A stretch of DNA of 64,000 nt, taken from NCBI GenBank assembly GCA_000320605.2, contig KB445796.1, positions 8,916 through 72,915 on the forward strand, given 5' to 3'. A model generated the notes under the pieces. The model searched no databases. It had not been told where the DNA came from and saw only the letters and a program-made list of their open reading frames with translations. The DNA comes from Gelatoporia subvermispora B (lineage: Eukaryota > Basidiomycota > Agaricomycetes > Polyporales > Gelatoporiaceae). Below, piece after piece: positions 23,297 to 35,885 of this stretch (position 1 is the first letter of the stretch; each line of letters opens with the position of its first letter). Both the position numbers and the translations under genes were made by a program.

Positions 23297-25693
23297 CTAT
23301 TTGGCGTCGGCAAAATCACAGCCTCCCGGTTTCTTCACGTCTTTGACAAATCCAATCTTGAGCCTCATACAGGGTTTCGTGGCTTCTTTTCCCATGGTCG
23401 GGTAATTGACTGCAGCGATGTTCCACATTATAGAGTCCTTCGGCAACTCGAATGTGAACACTGGGAGCAGGATGGCCAGCACAGCCTCTGCCATACGAGT
23501 TGAGTAGAGTGGTAAGTCACGTGCCGAAATGGGCGTACTCATCTCGATCTGCGAGAACTTAAACCCGCTATTCAGGCATACGCCATTAGCAACGAAATGC
23601 GAAGCACGCAGGGATGTCTCGAAAGAAAAGTACGTACATGCACGACCTTCCTCCTCCCAGGAAAGTCATGCTAGAACAATCAGGCTGTGCAATACGATTG
23701 CGGGAGATGGGGACGTACAGGTGCGAATACACTCCCGGAATCTTTGCTTCTTCAACCGCAGCAGGCAGGCCGTTGATCCAGCGTTCAGGCTTCCACTCAA
23801 GCGCATCTTTGCCCCAGAGCGCCTTGTTCATGTTCGACCCTTGAACGCCTATTTGCACAACAGTACCCTTCGGAACGGGAATCTCGCTAAGCATCCTGCC
23901 GTCCTCTCCGCGAATGGGCTTCGATAGGGGTAGTACCATGTCCTTGCAAGTACTACATGGGCGGCAGGGTTAATCGGCCGCGTCAGTCCAGGGTGTTCGG
24001 CAGACGTACTCGCGCGCCAGAAGCATGGCAAAGGGGAACCTACGTTGCATTTCAGTGCAGTCCTTAGAACTTAGAATATAGCTGCGTGTACGCACACCCT
24101 GAGCGTCTCGCGGCATACAGCGTCTAGGTAGGGGAGACGAACAAGCTCGTCGTACGGGATGTCGCCATCCAGACTGGCCTCGACGAGCTCTTTGCGCAGC
24201 CTACGCTGCACCTCGGGGTGTTCGGCGAGCAAATTCATCGTCTTGGACAGAGCATTGGAAGTGGTATCCATCGCAGCGAAAACTAAGGCGCTATGCAAAC
24301 GTCAGGTACGATGCTGCGGAGGGGGCCAATGACGTTTCGCTCACTTCATATGTCCGATTACTTCCTGGTCTGGCACCCTCTCGCCTGCATCTGCGTTCAT
24401 GTTTGCGTTCACTGGAGATAGACCTCAGCGGAAACCTTCTAGGCCACGGGGTCGCCACCTACTAAGTATGCTCAGTAGGTCCTTGCCCTCAGCGATCTGG
24501 TGGGTCATCCCGCCGTCGCCGCGTTCCAGTGCAGCCTTCCTGCCTCGGAAAATCTCAGTGCATTTCGCATCGATGGTATCCACTGCCCTGAGTAACGCTT
24601 GCACCCAGCTATCAGGGAAGTATTCTACGACCATACGGCGGAATGCAGGTGTGCCGTAGTCGTAGACATATGGGAGGAGCAGCCTGTGAAAAGGCAACCT
24701 CCCGAGTGTCGGTCTGCCAAGCGCCACCTATATATTAGAGCGTTTATAGCAGGCCATGACGAGGGAACGTACAGAAGGGTCTTGATGGCATCGCTTGTAG
24801 ACTCAGAGGCGTCTTCTACTAGTGGGTCGAACGAATAGCCCAGTCCTCCTTGTCCGATGAGTTCGAGTGCCGTACGTCCCATCCAGTCCAGCACATCGAG
24901 CTCCTGGGCGCCTTCCGCGAGCCTAGCCGCTATCGCACGCTCAAGCTATATTAACATTTGAATGATCAAAATGCGCCTGGAGAGGTGGAGGTTGACCAAA
25001 CCTGGTGCGTGATTCTGTAGAATACAGGTGTCAAATGGCGCATGTGATTGATGGAGAATACAGGATTGAGCAACTTGCGCTGCTTTCGATGATGGCTGCC
25101 TGTGCATTATTGATCCAGTCAGCTACACAAATTCGTGACATGCTGCTTGTCAGGATACCTAGTGTGGACAATAAACCAGGACCAAAGAAAATTGTGTTAA
25201 TCCTGGGTAAGGTGCGTTAGCTTCTGCACGTGAGGAGGGAAAGAAGTGCTCGCTTGATGATATGATCCGGTTCCTCGTAGGCTTCCTGATCCTTGACAAT
25301 GATGTGGTGGAGAGCGAGCGGGTCGAACACGTAGAGGATCTTGCTCTATTGAATCATAAGCTACTTGTACGAATATAATCATCTGTACCTAACTCACACC
25401 AAACATGCCTTGCAACTTGACAACCGGGCCGTAGTTCTGCGATATGTCGTGATGGAAGTCCCATTCATGGCGACCGTTCAGTTGACTTATATGACCTTAG
25501 AGAAGGATTATCTATCATCAGTGATAGGTCGATCGCGCAAGTCCTGCGGTGTACCTCTCCAGAATGACTTCGCCGGAGGGCCCTTTATATTATCCAGGGC
25601 AGACTTCACGATGTGCTGGCGTAAGAATTTCCACAAGGACCAACTAGCTGAGCATAACACGATGATTTGGAGTGCAGATAGCAGCATAGACAT
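23297..25693 (-). CDS. Cytochrome P450 monooxygenase (second copy, different family)
   Basis: A multi-exon minus-strand gene. The ATG at 25693 opens MSMLLSALQIIVLCSASWSL, a membrane anchor, followed by IKGPPAKSFWRG. Later blocks are WDFHHDISQNYGPVVKLQGM, KILYVFDPLALHHIIVKD, RKQRKLLNPVFSINHMRHLT (C helix), MGRTALELIGQGGLGYSFDP, LVFAAMDTTSNALSKTMNLL (I helix, with the acid-Thr pair), a CRETLRV ExxR motif, WKPERWIN, and the haem loop FLGGGRSC split by an intron before GFKFSQIEM. The end is GGCDFADAK with a stop at 23297. All key motifs are present. The GPP-x-KSFW and NPVFS-x-xHMR signatures are ones I recall from a large agaricomycete family, and the motifs differ from the P450 at 16-18 kb, so the two are not recent duplicates. 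A TATA box sits about 50 bp before this ATG, supporting it over the upstream ATG at 25762. Confidence 0.85.
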
Positions 25694-27072
25694 GATTGTC
25701 ACGAATGCCAAGGTCGTCGAAGGTTGGTGGGGCCATCGAGGTTTATATATTTTTGACAGCAAGCGTCAGTCATACTGTACCCGTTCAATTCTGGTTCTCG
25801 ACGAAGGTAGGTAGTAGTGCTGTTTCTGTGTCGATCGGCCGATACATCCAAGTCATCTCCTTGAACACAGTGGCTGTTCAGCGTAGCTCAAGTAGCAGAA
25901 AGTTTTCGAAGAGTGGCCCAGTTGCTCACCTGGCATGTATCAGGGCCTCAAGGAATGAGGTCAGCAGTTCACAGTGTTGCTCACAAAGTCAACGCTTGCA
26001 ATTGAGTCTGTGTGAACATTCGACCGAAAACGCGCTTCTTTGTTGGTGCTCGAGAAGGCCAAGTGACATATGGACCCGAGACCACACGACTGACGCGGGC
26101 GGAAGAACGTGATAACTGTTGCAAAGTCACTGTGACACACTTGGAGGGCGTGACAAGGATCGCGGAGCCATTTGGTGCAAGCATGAGACGGGAAGGCCAT
26201 TCTCGCAGACGCGTAAGTTGCACGAAAACAAGTCAGAATCTATATGATACCGCAAGCGCTGCTAATGGCCATGTGAACAACACCTGGCCCGGGGATACAT
26301 TATCGTTGCAACGCACCGGAGCGTTGCTTTAATTTCTTTGTGCTGTGTTACAAATCACAATTCTTTGCATGCTCTCTCAAGTGAGAGATTGCGCATATAC
26401 GAGGCTGAGTTGCACGACCTTGTAAGACGTTATGTGAATTATTACTCATGATGATTACAGTCGAATTACGGGTGGAAGTGGCAGCCGCGTCACCTGTTCT
26501 AACTTGCACGGGAACCGATCTTGGAGCGAGAACGTTGTATCGAGCAGTCACTAGTCACTCACCAGTACTGGCCTCCTATCGCTCGTATAACCCGCCCAAT
26601 CTCAACTGTCGTACTACACGGACGCATAGCCTTTCTTGCAGCTAATTTCCGAGTCGCTTGGGCCGCTCAGTCTTTCACTGATGCCCCCGTCGATATCCCT
26701 CCCATTGCTACTACGCCACTCGAGTCAAGCGCAATTGCAAGCTGGACGAGAGGGACGGCTTTCGACCCGTATCGAGAGCATTGTACTTGATTGTATGTAG
26801 GGAGCCTGGGAGAAAGAGAGCACAGATCCCGATTCGTCGCGACACGCGCTAGACGCGTCTGGTTCCGCCATTCGCGTGAGAACCACGTGAATGGCGATAC
26901 TCGGCGTCTATGATGCGCACCTGGAACGGGTGCGGTGGCGCAGTTGCAGCTTCGAGACGCTCGAACATGTCCGAGGCGACAGGGACGCCACAGATCTAGC
27001 TGAGGCCGGACCTTGGGGGCCAAACCCGGCGTATTAGGGGACGAATCGTCTGACCACCACTTGTCTTCAACT
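25694..27072. other. Divergent intergenic region, no gene seen
   Basis: About 1.4 kb between the divergently transcribed P450 (minus) and aldo-keto reductase (plus). The long minus frame at 26667-27374 is antisense to the first aldo-keto reductase exons and has no protein character. No other support for a gene. Confidence 0.5.
25742..25750 (-). promoter_or_regulatory. TATA box of the second P450 gene
   Basis: The minus strand reads ATATATAAAC about 50 bp upstream of the ATG at 25693. It lies within the upstream in-frame ORF extension, which argues that translation begins at 25693. Confidence 0.55.
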
Positions 27073-28509
27073 ATGACCGAGATTCCGAGATTCCAGCTGA
27101 ACACTGGGGCTAGTATCCCCGCCATCGGTACATTCGCCTTGTTTGTAACGCATACTGGACAACTAATTGCTGGCGCAGGTCTAGGAGTATGGGCGGGCAT
27201 GACCGAGGAAGAATGTGCAGCTGCTGTTGAGTGGATTGTCCCGGCTTTAGAGGTATGTGCACTTCGGGACCTGCTTTGCTGCACATGTCGACATTCAGAT
27301 AGAACGGCTATCGTCATCTGGACACTGCATGGCTGTATGGTACGCCTGAGGCAAGCTCGATTGTTCAGTTTCATCCACTGAGTAGCGTACTAGGTACCGA
27401 GAAGTCCGTAGGGACCGCGATCAAGAAGTCGAGCATCCCTCGTGCGGAGATTTGGGTTACTACCAAGCTTCCGTGAGTGCATCTCCAAGCGAACGACGCC
27501 ATGCTCTGATTTGTTATCGTCAGATGGCACCATCACAGTAGAGTGCAGGAGTCGATCCAGGAGAGCCTTGAGAATCTTCAATTGGACTATGTCGACTTAG
27601 TACAGTACTATTGACCGCAGTTCATTCGTCTGTTAACGATCCATCGACAGTATCTCATCCACTGGCCGCAACCCTTCACATGTGACCGTATGGACTGCTA
27701 CTTGTGACCTTCGTGCAGCCATAATAACACGGCGTTGATAGCGAATAATCCGAGAAGACGTGGCCAACTGCTGGAGAAGCCCACCTTTAACGAGATCTGG
27801 GCTGAAATGGAGAAGGTCTACGCCAGCGGTAAGGCTAAGGCCATTGGCGTAAGCAATTTCTCTATCAAGACGTGAGTATCGATTATATGCGCCATCGTGT
27901 TTATTCGCTTGCTTATCGACACGCATATATCTTCCGTAGCCTTGAACAACTATTGACGACCGCGAAGATCGTCCCAGCACTCATTCAAGTTGAGTAAGTA
28001 TTAGATATACCGGGAATGTGCTGCACTGATGTACGGCGCAGGCTTCATCCCCACCTTGTCCAGGCGGACCTGAAGGCCTACTGCGACGCCAAAGGCATTC
28101 ACCTACAGGCGTACACTCCGACAGGTTCGTAATTATTAGCCTGGAGGAGCTGTCCTGACGATGCACACAACAGGTTACGAAGGAGTTCGCCAAGAACCCC
28201 TTATCGTGGAGCTCGCGGAGAAGTACAACTCGTCACCTGTCCAAGTCATCCTCGCCTGGCACATTGCCCGCGGCATATCGGCCGTGCCCCGAAGTCACAA
28301 CGCGCAGAGGCAGAAGGATAACATCACCGTGCGTTCTTGACCATGCGACCCGTTGGGTGTCTGATGTCTGAGTGCCTACATAGCTTCCAACTCTGGAGAA
28401 GGAGGATGTTGAGCGCATCAGTGCCCTGGACCGCAATGAGCGTGTCTGTAATAAGGCGGACGAGAATGGTCTCGTGAAGGGTTGGACGTATGAGCAACTT
28501 GGCTGGTGA
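27073..28509 (+). CDS. Aldo-keto reductase
   Basis: An NADPH-dependent carbonyl or aldehyde reductase by family. The first exons close in phase: 27073-27127, 27179-27252 and one from 27303, with several short exons after. Blocks in order are [56 protein letters not shown] (catalytic Asp and Tyr), [14 protein letters not shown] (catalytic Lys), [14 protein letters not shown] (catalytic His, formed across a splice), [65 protein letters not shown], and the end [13 protein letters not shown]. The full D-Y-K-H tetrad is present. One exon-exon join near 27690-27745 only stays in frame if the acceptor at GTTGATAG is used. It resembles the yeast GCY1-type group. The decayed minus-strand relative is at 13.7-15.2 kb. 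Substrate unknown. Confidence 0.87.
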
Positions 28510-28638
28510 TAGGCCGAATACTTGTCATTCGAATTGAAGGTTCAGTGTAAGGATAGAGAACGATGTCAATGTTCATGGGTAATGCGATGTGTTTGGCCAC
28601 GAGCAGGTAACGCTCCCTCAGCAATCCTCTGGGACATT

Positions 28639-31600
28639 TTATCTTTCCGCTAACATGGCCTTGAGCTCTGCCAACTGAGCTTTCAAGTCCGCCATTTCTC
28701 GTAGCAGGACAGCTTCGCTAGACTGAAATCGCCCCAGTGTGAACACTAAGTAAAGTATCACAAGCACGAGTTCTCACCTGTGTCGTGTCGGGGAAATCCT
28801 TGACGAGCTCGTCGAACGGTACCTTACTGATCTGCATACCTCTTTCGGCGTCCGCTCCCTGTGCCTCCGGATCCTGAGCGCGTGGGTCGTCTTCTTCGAC
28901 TTCGTCTGGATGGCTCAGCCAGTCCTTCACCCATTTGTTCTTCGATGGGTCAAGTTCCGCCTCGTACAATGCGATGATTGACAGCGGTACGAAGAAAAGG
29001 GTGAGCATCACATATCGATTGATCTGGTGCACGTTAGCCTCTCGCTCAGTCAGACACGTCGAACTCGTACCTTCGTGTAGGTGCACTCGCTAACGACGTA
29101 TCTGGCGCACAATGTCTCGCCTGTAAGCCAGTGTAGCGCATACATCGGCACGACTTACTCAAGGGGCGCAATGAAGAGTGTCTCGATGAGGTTGACAGGC
29201 GCTGGGTAGGTGAACTCGTCGGGAGCTCTGATCATACCGACGACCTTCGAGGCGAAGTATGTCAAATACTCCGCAGACGCATCCTCAGCAATCTGAGCAT
29301 TATCGCAACGTAAATAACCAGGTTAGCGTGACTGACGAGTTGGGATCGCGTTGGTGATCGTACATCGTCGTAAGCTGAGGCGAAGAGAGAGATAAGGATG
29401 TTCAAGATAATGATTGCTGTAGCAACATTCCACCTGTGCCGGTTTGAGGACTCAAGGACAATGTCCGTCATGTGCGCGCTTACATGTAGAAAAGGATTTG
29501 TCCCGAGGGGCTGGCGGATGAATGAGGACTTGATTTGTGGGAAAAGTGAGAAAACACCTACCTATCCGCGAACATAGTATAATCTGGTGCTCTGAAAGAG
29601 GAAGTTTTTTAGGTGTACAATCAGTATTATGAAAGGACATACTGAAGTAGCGCTTGCACCAGAAGATGTACAACCTATGCCGATAGGGAATTAGATGTCT
29701 TTTAATGAACCATGGGGTGCGACAGACTTCATTTTGATGATCCTCTTGTCCGTCTGCCACATCCAACGCATACAATCCTTGCGTGAAGCCCAATCCCAAA
29801 ATTGCCAGAAGCTGTCAAATGTACGTTCATGAAGTGGATGTGGCGGGACACGAAAGACTGTACTCCGAAGAATATCCCAGACTCTTGTAGCATTCGGGAA
29901 ACGCAGATCTGCATAGTGCCGACGAAGCTGTGCACGGTATTTAGTCGTTTACTTGGTTAGCAAACTGGCAATACACACTGGTACCAGTCGAAAATTGGAA
30001 CGAGTTCTGCAACTCGTCAGCACCCACTGCGTCGAAGTATTCTGCTCGTAAGGAACTCACTCATCCTGGATTATGGGGACAAGTTCAAGCGACGTTCTAA
30101 TATTAGCCCAGACAAATTACCTACCATATGAGAGGAGCAACGAAGCTCAAGCACTGAAACGCTCTTGTGCGTAACACATAGTCTTGAGGCGGCGGCGATG
30201 CAATCCCAGTCATGCGAAGAATAAAGGCAGCGAGCAAGAGTGAGTCAGTCACTAAGGAGACGACATTCCAGAAGCCCAATGAATGCCAGGAGGAAAATCG
30301 AGCAAGTTGGTAGATCTGATATGCGCTCAGGTAAAAATTACCAGTTGTGTTAGCGAGAGACCCACTTTAGATAAATCTGCGCATGCGACTTAGTCTTCAT
30401 AGGACGTAGGCGAAAGGAAGACAATACCATGGAATGAAAATGATAGAGCAAGCCCGTACATCAGTAATTCCCAGACGTCTAGTTTCGCGTGATACGGATC
30501 AAGTTTATCGAGAGGCTCCTTCACTATGTAGAAGATCCGATGAGACACCAGAGAATGACGTCACAAGAGAAGTGCACACCTGCCAAAGAATACGCGAGAA
30601 GGAAAATTAGCCACGCGATGGTCCGTAGAATATTTTGATATCTTGGCAAGATGTCAGCACAGTACACACATTCGTTGACTGCACAACTCACCGAGGTACC
30701 AATAGCCGAGAAGGATTGAGATGGGATAGAAAGCCATCGTAGCCTCGCTCTTTGTACAGAACGACTGGGGACATTTCGATAACATGCTAGAGGATGGAAG
30801 AGACGACGCACATTCTACCTCGCGATCAGCGGTATGCTTCTGGATGAGATGTCCATTCCACAGGTCGGCAACCACTATGTGTGTAACTGGGTCACTATAT
30901 GCGTCGGATCACTGAGCAACTCAACCTCGCACCTGCCTGAGCTTCACTAGAGGAGAGGAATATGGTACTGAGAGCAACACATGAAAACCTGATACGGAAA
31001 TAGTTGGGAAGATTCATACCAGTGCGAGTCGATCGCCGCCTCCAGCGCGCTTGTCTTCTTGCTGATATGACCATCGGTGTTTCGACGCTGGAAACGAGTG
31101 CACATCATTGACGTAATCCTCTCGGGAGGTGCGTTGTGGATGATCCGGCGGGCTAGCATGGCGCACGCAGCGGCTACGAAGGCGGCGGATCAGATGAGCA
31201 GGCGTAGACGGAGCTCAGACGCACCTCGGCTCGAGTTCTCCTCAAAGTCTGCAGGATTATCATCTGCGTCTCGCAAGAACTCCATTCGGGAGTGCATCAA
31301 GCAGTATGGAAGCTGCGGATCCCCGTGTCTGTAAGTGCAGTCTGAAGGGAGGTGACGAGCCATGCTCACAGCTTCAATGAAGTCTCCTGCAGCAACTGTA
31401 TATGCGCTAACGACCGCAGGGGTAATCACCCTGCTCGTCGGATCGTTTATGCACTCCGCATGTACTTCAACGGGGAGCAACTTGAACGTGAGTGCACGAA
31501 CGCGTTTGACGAGATCTAAGTCTGTTCTTGAGCCAGAAATCGCGCTAGGAATGATTCTGACATACTGGAGATTGTCTCAGGAGTGGGTCGATATGCTTTA

Positions 31601-31641
31601 GTGAGCGCAGTGAGCTCTTCGTGCTGAGTGGACTCCGACAT
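28639..31641 (-). CDS. YVC1: Vacuolar TRP-type cation channel (YVC1-like)
   Basis: A long multi-exon minus-strand gene starting at 31641 (MSESTQHEELTALTKAYRPT) and ending at 28639. Blocks in order are LDLVKRVRALTFKLLPVEV, INDPTSRVITPAVVSAYTVA, RRIIHNAPPERITSMMCTRF, DLWNGHLIQKH, a series of membrane segments, YVGTMQICVSRMLQESGIFF, GLGFTQGLYALDVADGQED, NVATAIIILNILISLFASAY, RYVMLTLFFVPLSIIALYEA, and a C-terminal coiled coil LLREMADLKAQLAELKAML. This order matches fungal YVC1-type channels, which release Ca2+ and other cations from the vacuole. I did not resolve every exon in the membrane part; introns are short and numerous. No obvious break was seen. It is divergently transcribed from HET gene 1. 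Confidence 0.85.
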
Positions 31642-32109
31642 GATGCTGTCCTAGGCACTCGACGCAGTGCGATGTTGGAATTCCGAGTCGAAGGCCGCTA
31701 CCTCGAGAATGGACTGGTTGATGTCCTCCACCTCGAGGAAGGTTATTTTAGCTTATAACTCCACAGGTTGATGATATCCGGTCATCTTAGATGAGGCAAA
31801 GCGAGCGTAGATTGTAATTGGACTACGTCACCTTGGCTATATCTCCGGCATTTTCCGTCGTGGTGCGACGCGTCTGTGGCTGGTACATGCTCTACGCGTT
31901 TCCTCACGTGCTCTTGGTCTTCCTTCTCACCGACCAACTTAGTACGCAACCGTTCATGTGTCCACCTTATGGGTATCCTCTTCGCACGGCCCCTAGAGCC
32001 TGAGTCAATTGCCGTTTTGTTACTCAGCCCCATCTTTCGCCACCACTGTGCAACCTCTTTCCCCTAGATCTGGTAGATCCGACATTCCTCGTCAGGATTT
32101 TTGAGCGCA
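31642..32109. promoter_or_regulatory. Divergent region between the YVC1-like gene and HET gene 1
   Basis: About 470 bp separate the two inferred start codons. It presumably contains both promoters. The HET 1 start is uncertain, so part of this may be 5' exon sequence of that gene. Confidence 0.4.
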
Positions 32110-34806
32110 ATGGTTGTAGGACTTCGGCTACAGCGACTCTTGAAGGTTCGTTCCAAACGATTTATATCTTATTGGGAAAGACAAAGCTCAATACCTACAT
32201 TATCAGAAACGCAAGGAAGCCATCGATCATCTCAAGTTGCACCTGAAGCAAGATACGAACTTCCATTATCACGTGGATGAATCACCAGAACCAGAAGAGT
32301 CGCCGCCGCTTTCCTCTACAGAATCCTCCGATTCATTGAATACGTACCAAGATAGGGATGCTGCTGACACCCAGGTACTGAGCCACCGATTACTTTCATG
32401 GTATGATTTGACTCCGCCACTCAGAGCACGTTCGTGCCGTATGTTATGTCTCACGATCATGGGGAATCGGATCACGACGCAAAGTGGGTGTGTACTTTTC
32501 AACACTGAAATTTTTGGCGATAATTTCTGATGCTTGATGCACAGGTAGCGAAGGGGATTACCTATTTAGGCAGAAAAATCCACAAGAAAGGATCCAAGTC
32601 GCAAAATGACGACTCCGGGATCTTCGACGCGATCTGGCTCAATGGGGATCACGATGGCTTCCCGCTAAGCAGCTTTATCGATTACTGGAATCTACGCCTC
32701 GAAAGTGCCGGGTTCCCAACTTGTCCGCGTCATGCACGCTGCCCCCACTCTCCAGATGGAGAGTTTGCTCCAATAGCTCAATGCCACCTTACATACGGCA
32801 TTGTGGAAGCTGTTACCGGAATCAAAATCCCGGAAAAGTTCCTACTTCGATGCACGTCATCTGGAAAAATTGTAATGTCTTTCGATGGCATCACGCATAT
32901 CCTTCATTACCTGGTTCACTACGTTGATGAAGCGAGTTCGAAAACACTCGAGCGTTGGTGTCGGCGAGCACATGCGGAACTTACCAGGGCGTGGGACTGG
33001 TTCGAGCACGAGCTCGAATGTCACGAGCCGGACATTTCTGGTCCCAATATACACCCAGACGATGTTGCAAAGATCCTGTGCATGATTGCCGCCATTCTGG
33101 AGGCACTCAGTGATTTCGTCCGACACTGCGTCTCTCGCCACCCTAGACCTCTGCGACACGGGCTCAGTTTCACCCAAATACATACGGGCAAATTCGGCGA
33201 CATCTATCGCGAGAAGTTGCTCCAAGACGGATGGTGTCCTTTTGCTATCGAGATGCTCTCTTGTGCCGGAATCATTCCACTCGCATACGCATATCGCTGC
33301 GGGCCAAGCAGCCGCGGTGATATTCTGTACGAGAACGACAACCACAAGCGATGCACTCCTACCGAATGTATGAGGAATGCAATCGATATCGCCACGTACT
33401 CGAACCGGCATGTCACAGGTACATGTCGATGCGAATACCTAGCCCCGCCCAAGAACACCGTGGAACAGATGATTCTCAACGGAGATATACCCGTGATTCG
33501 GGTGCAGTCCACCTCCACGGACCAGTCCCCTCATTCTTTGCAGCCAGGTGCCGACCTTCAATACGACCAAAATGGTGAAGCAAACAATAATATTGAGGAT
33601 GTAATGCCGACGGTTTCCTGCAGGAAGAGCTCTAGCACTCCCTATGTTGCTATATCCCATGTCTGGGCTGACGGCCTCGGTAGTACGACGGAGAAAGGCC
33701 TCCCGCTATGTCTCATGAAGCAGCTAGGGATGATGGCCGGACGTCTGGTCACCGGTGGAGCATTCTGGATCGACTCACTTTGTGTGCCTCGAGACAAACG
33801 CACCAGGGCGCTCGCCATAGGGAAAATGGCGCAGATATACAGGGAGGCAGAGGTCGTACTGGTGATTGACTCCGGAATCCAGAGGTGCTCGCTCAAGACA
33901 CCATACACGGAGATTAAATTACGCATTGCAACATCTGGGTGGATGCAGAGAGTTTGGACTCTGCAGGAAGCCTGTCTGGCCCGTAAGCTCGTATTCAAGC
34001 TCTCCGACGGCTATATGGACATGAAAGATGTCCCCGGCCACACCAACCAGTCCGCCGACGCGCGTCTCTCCAAGATCTTGAACACCATACTCGCTCCTGC
34101 CCATAAGTCAGCGTCAGAAACATGTCATTGCAGCATTAACGACATATCGCATCGCTTGGCCTGGCGGAACATCGGAAGGGCGCATGATGAGACGCTCGCG
34201 ATTGCTGCCTTGCTATATGTTGACGCCAAAGAATTGGTCATGCTTCCGCCAGAATCCCGCATGGCCAAGCTTTTACTGAGCGTCAGGAGCATGCACTCCA
34301 GTGTGGTATTCAAGAAGGGTCCCAAGATCAAAGTCCCGGGGTTCCGCTGGGCCTCCCGATCACTTATCGGTCACGACAGCCACTTCACCATGGCCTGCGA
34401 TGCGATCTGCACCGACCAAGGTCTCGAAACCTCATATCCGTGCATCTGCTTCGAGAAGACTACATTCCGACGGGATGAAGTCTGGTTTTTGCGCCTCGGG
34501 AAGAGACCTGTTACCGGTGGATGTTTCATAATCATGCCTACCCAGGATGATGGTGGGAGCGATGAGTACACCTGCGACGGAATCATAGTTCCCGAAGTCC
34601 CTGACTCAGGGGACACCGTAGGTGGAGCAGTGCTGCTTTGCGATCGGGACACTACCAGGTCCCAGGCGGAAGACGCTCGATTAGCAGCCATATGGACCAA
34701 GAGGCTGTATGTGCGAGCCGCAGGTTACGAAACACCGAAGCTCCATCCGAATTTGAGAGTGATCAAGGTCAGGAGTCTAGGTAAGCAAGATCTTCTTCTT
34801 ACGTAG
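32110..34806 (+). CDS. HET-domain protein 1 (heterokaryon-incompatibility type)
   Basis: The main exon is 32554-34806. Upstream exons 32207-32374 (KRKEAIDHLKLHLKQDTNFH, then an acidic Ser-rich stretch) and 32110-32145 (MVVGLRLQRLLK) join in phase, giving about 818 residues; the true start may lie further upstream, and the 179 bp last intron is long. The HET domain spans about 33640-33990 with TPYVAISHVWADGLGSTTEK, FWIDSLCVP, AQIYREAEVVLVIDSGIQ and TSGWMQRVWTLQEACLARKL. Ahead of it is a cysteine/histidine cluster, C-x4-C-x13-H-x4-C-x-C, at 33352-33432. A conserved region follows the HET domain (for example GFRWASRSLIGHDSH). The frame is intact. HET domains act in non-self recognition and can trigger cell death in ascomycetes; in basidiomycetes the role is mostly inferred. 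It is a paralogue of the gene at 54939-58427. Confidence 0.85.
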
Positions 34807-35885
34807 GATACGGGCTGCAGTACATACAGTACGTGAAGCGATATCCTCGTTGCTACCATGGTATTCATGCCAAATATATGTATGGTATCTTCATCCATTA
34901 CACTCCACCACAACAGGACGGTGATATGTCTTCAATTGTTGCCATAGTCTCGTGTAAAACATCTACTGGAGTGACCATGTAGTGTAGAATTCGTACACAT
35001 GTAATTTCATTTTTTGGGCGAATACTTCGAAGGCAAGCATACTGTAGCAGGTGAGTTGCCTGCCATGCACGTACCATATACGCGGGCTGTACTCGGTTCG
35101 GCTGTCCCATCGTATTGAAAATGTCTAATATACGTTAACGTTGTCTGAGCGCCACTCGAGGTCATCGAGATGGATTTGCGGTCTTCCGGCGATGCTAATG
35201 CAGGACTGCTACGAAGTCTTCGTAGCAGGGCCAACTGAGGTGCATGTCACGTGACGTGGGTGGCAGCGGTACTATACTTGTCGCAAAGCCGACGGCTAGT
35301 GAAACCGGCAGAAACGTCTGGCGAAGTACGATCCGCTGACAACTGCATAGTATGTACCGCCCAGTGTTTGTTGCTCGTTGTAAATTGTCGCGCGTGCGCC
35401 TCAGAACTTTCGACCGATGCAGTCGTGGAGGAAACGTGATTGAAAAAGCGCGCAATAAAAACAAATTATTTTTTGTTCGCAAGTCGTGGAGATCAATGTC
35501 CGGAGTCTGGGGCTTATGGTTCTGGATCGCTCAACTTCAATAATATTGGGCACATCTTTGATGTCTTGATCTTCGTCCACGACATGGGGAACATAACATG
35601 GCTGAAGAAGCGTGAGCAGATGATGGCGGCCGCAATGCGGAGGCTGGCAACAGATCCTTTAGGCGCAAAATCAGTTATACCCAAAAAAGGACATGTAACG
35701 CGAAAATAGGTGAGGAAACTGCTCGGCGCTGCGGACGACATGCGCTGTGAATCTCCGTCTCCATCATCGTCGTCGCCGTCTCTGTCGTCGAGTACGATCC
35801 TTCTTACCGGCTCGCATTCGTCGTGCTCGCTGCGCTGAGCATCGACATCGCACACTCACCGCTTGCCGCACCCCTCACTCTTCAC
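34807..35885. other. No gene seen
   Basis: About 1.1 kb between HET gene 1 and the PI4P 5-kinase gene. Short frames occur on both strands without recognisable character. A perfect palindrome lies at 35206-35228. An in-frame GTG at 35823 precedes the kinase start but is not needed. Confidence 0.5.
35206..35228. repeat. Perfect 23 bp palindrome
   Basis: CTGCTACGAAG and CTTCGTAGCAG form eleven-base arms around a single T. It is intergenic. It could be a protein-binding site or a hairpin, or a footprint of an element. Confidence 0.75.

Noticed and set aside
26667..27374. Minus-strand open frame of 235 codons
   Set aside because: Its upstream part is antisense to the first exons of the aldo-keto reductase, and the composition looks random.
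32857..33411. Minus-strand open frame inside HET gene 1
   Set aside because: It is antisense to an intact HET coding exon.
35823..35885. In-frame extension upstream of the PI4P 5-kinase start
   Set aside because: It begins with GTG; the first ATG in the frame is at 35886.
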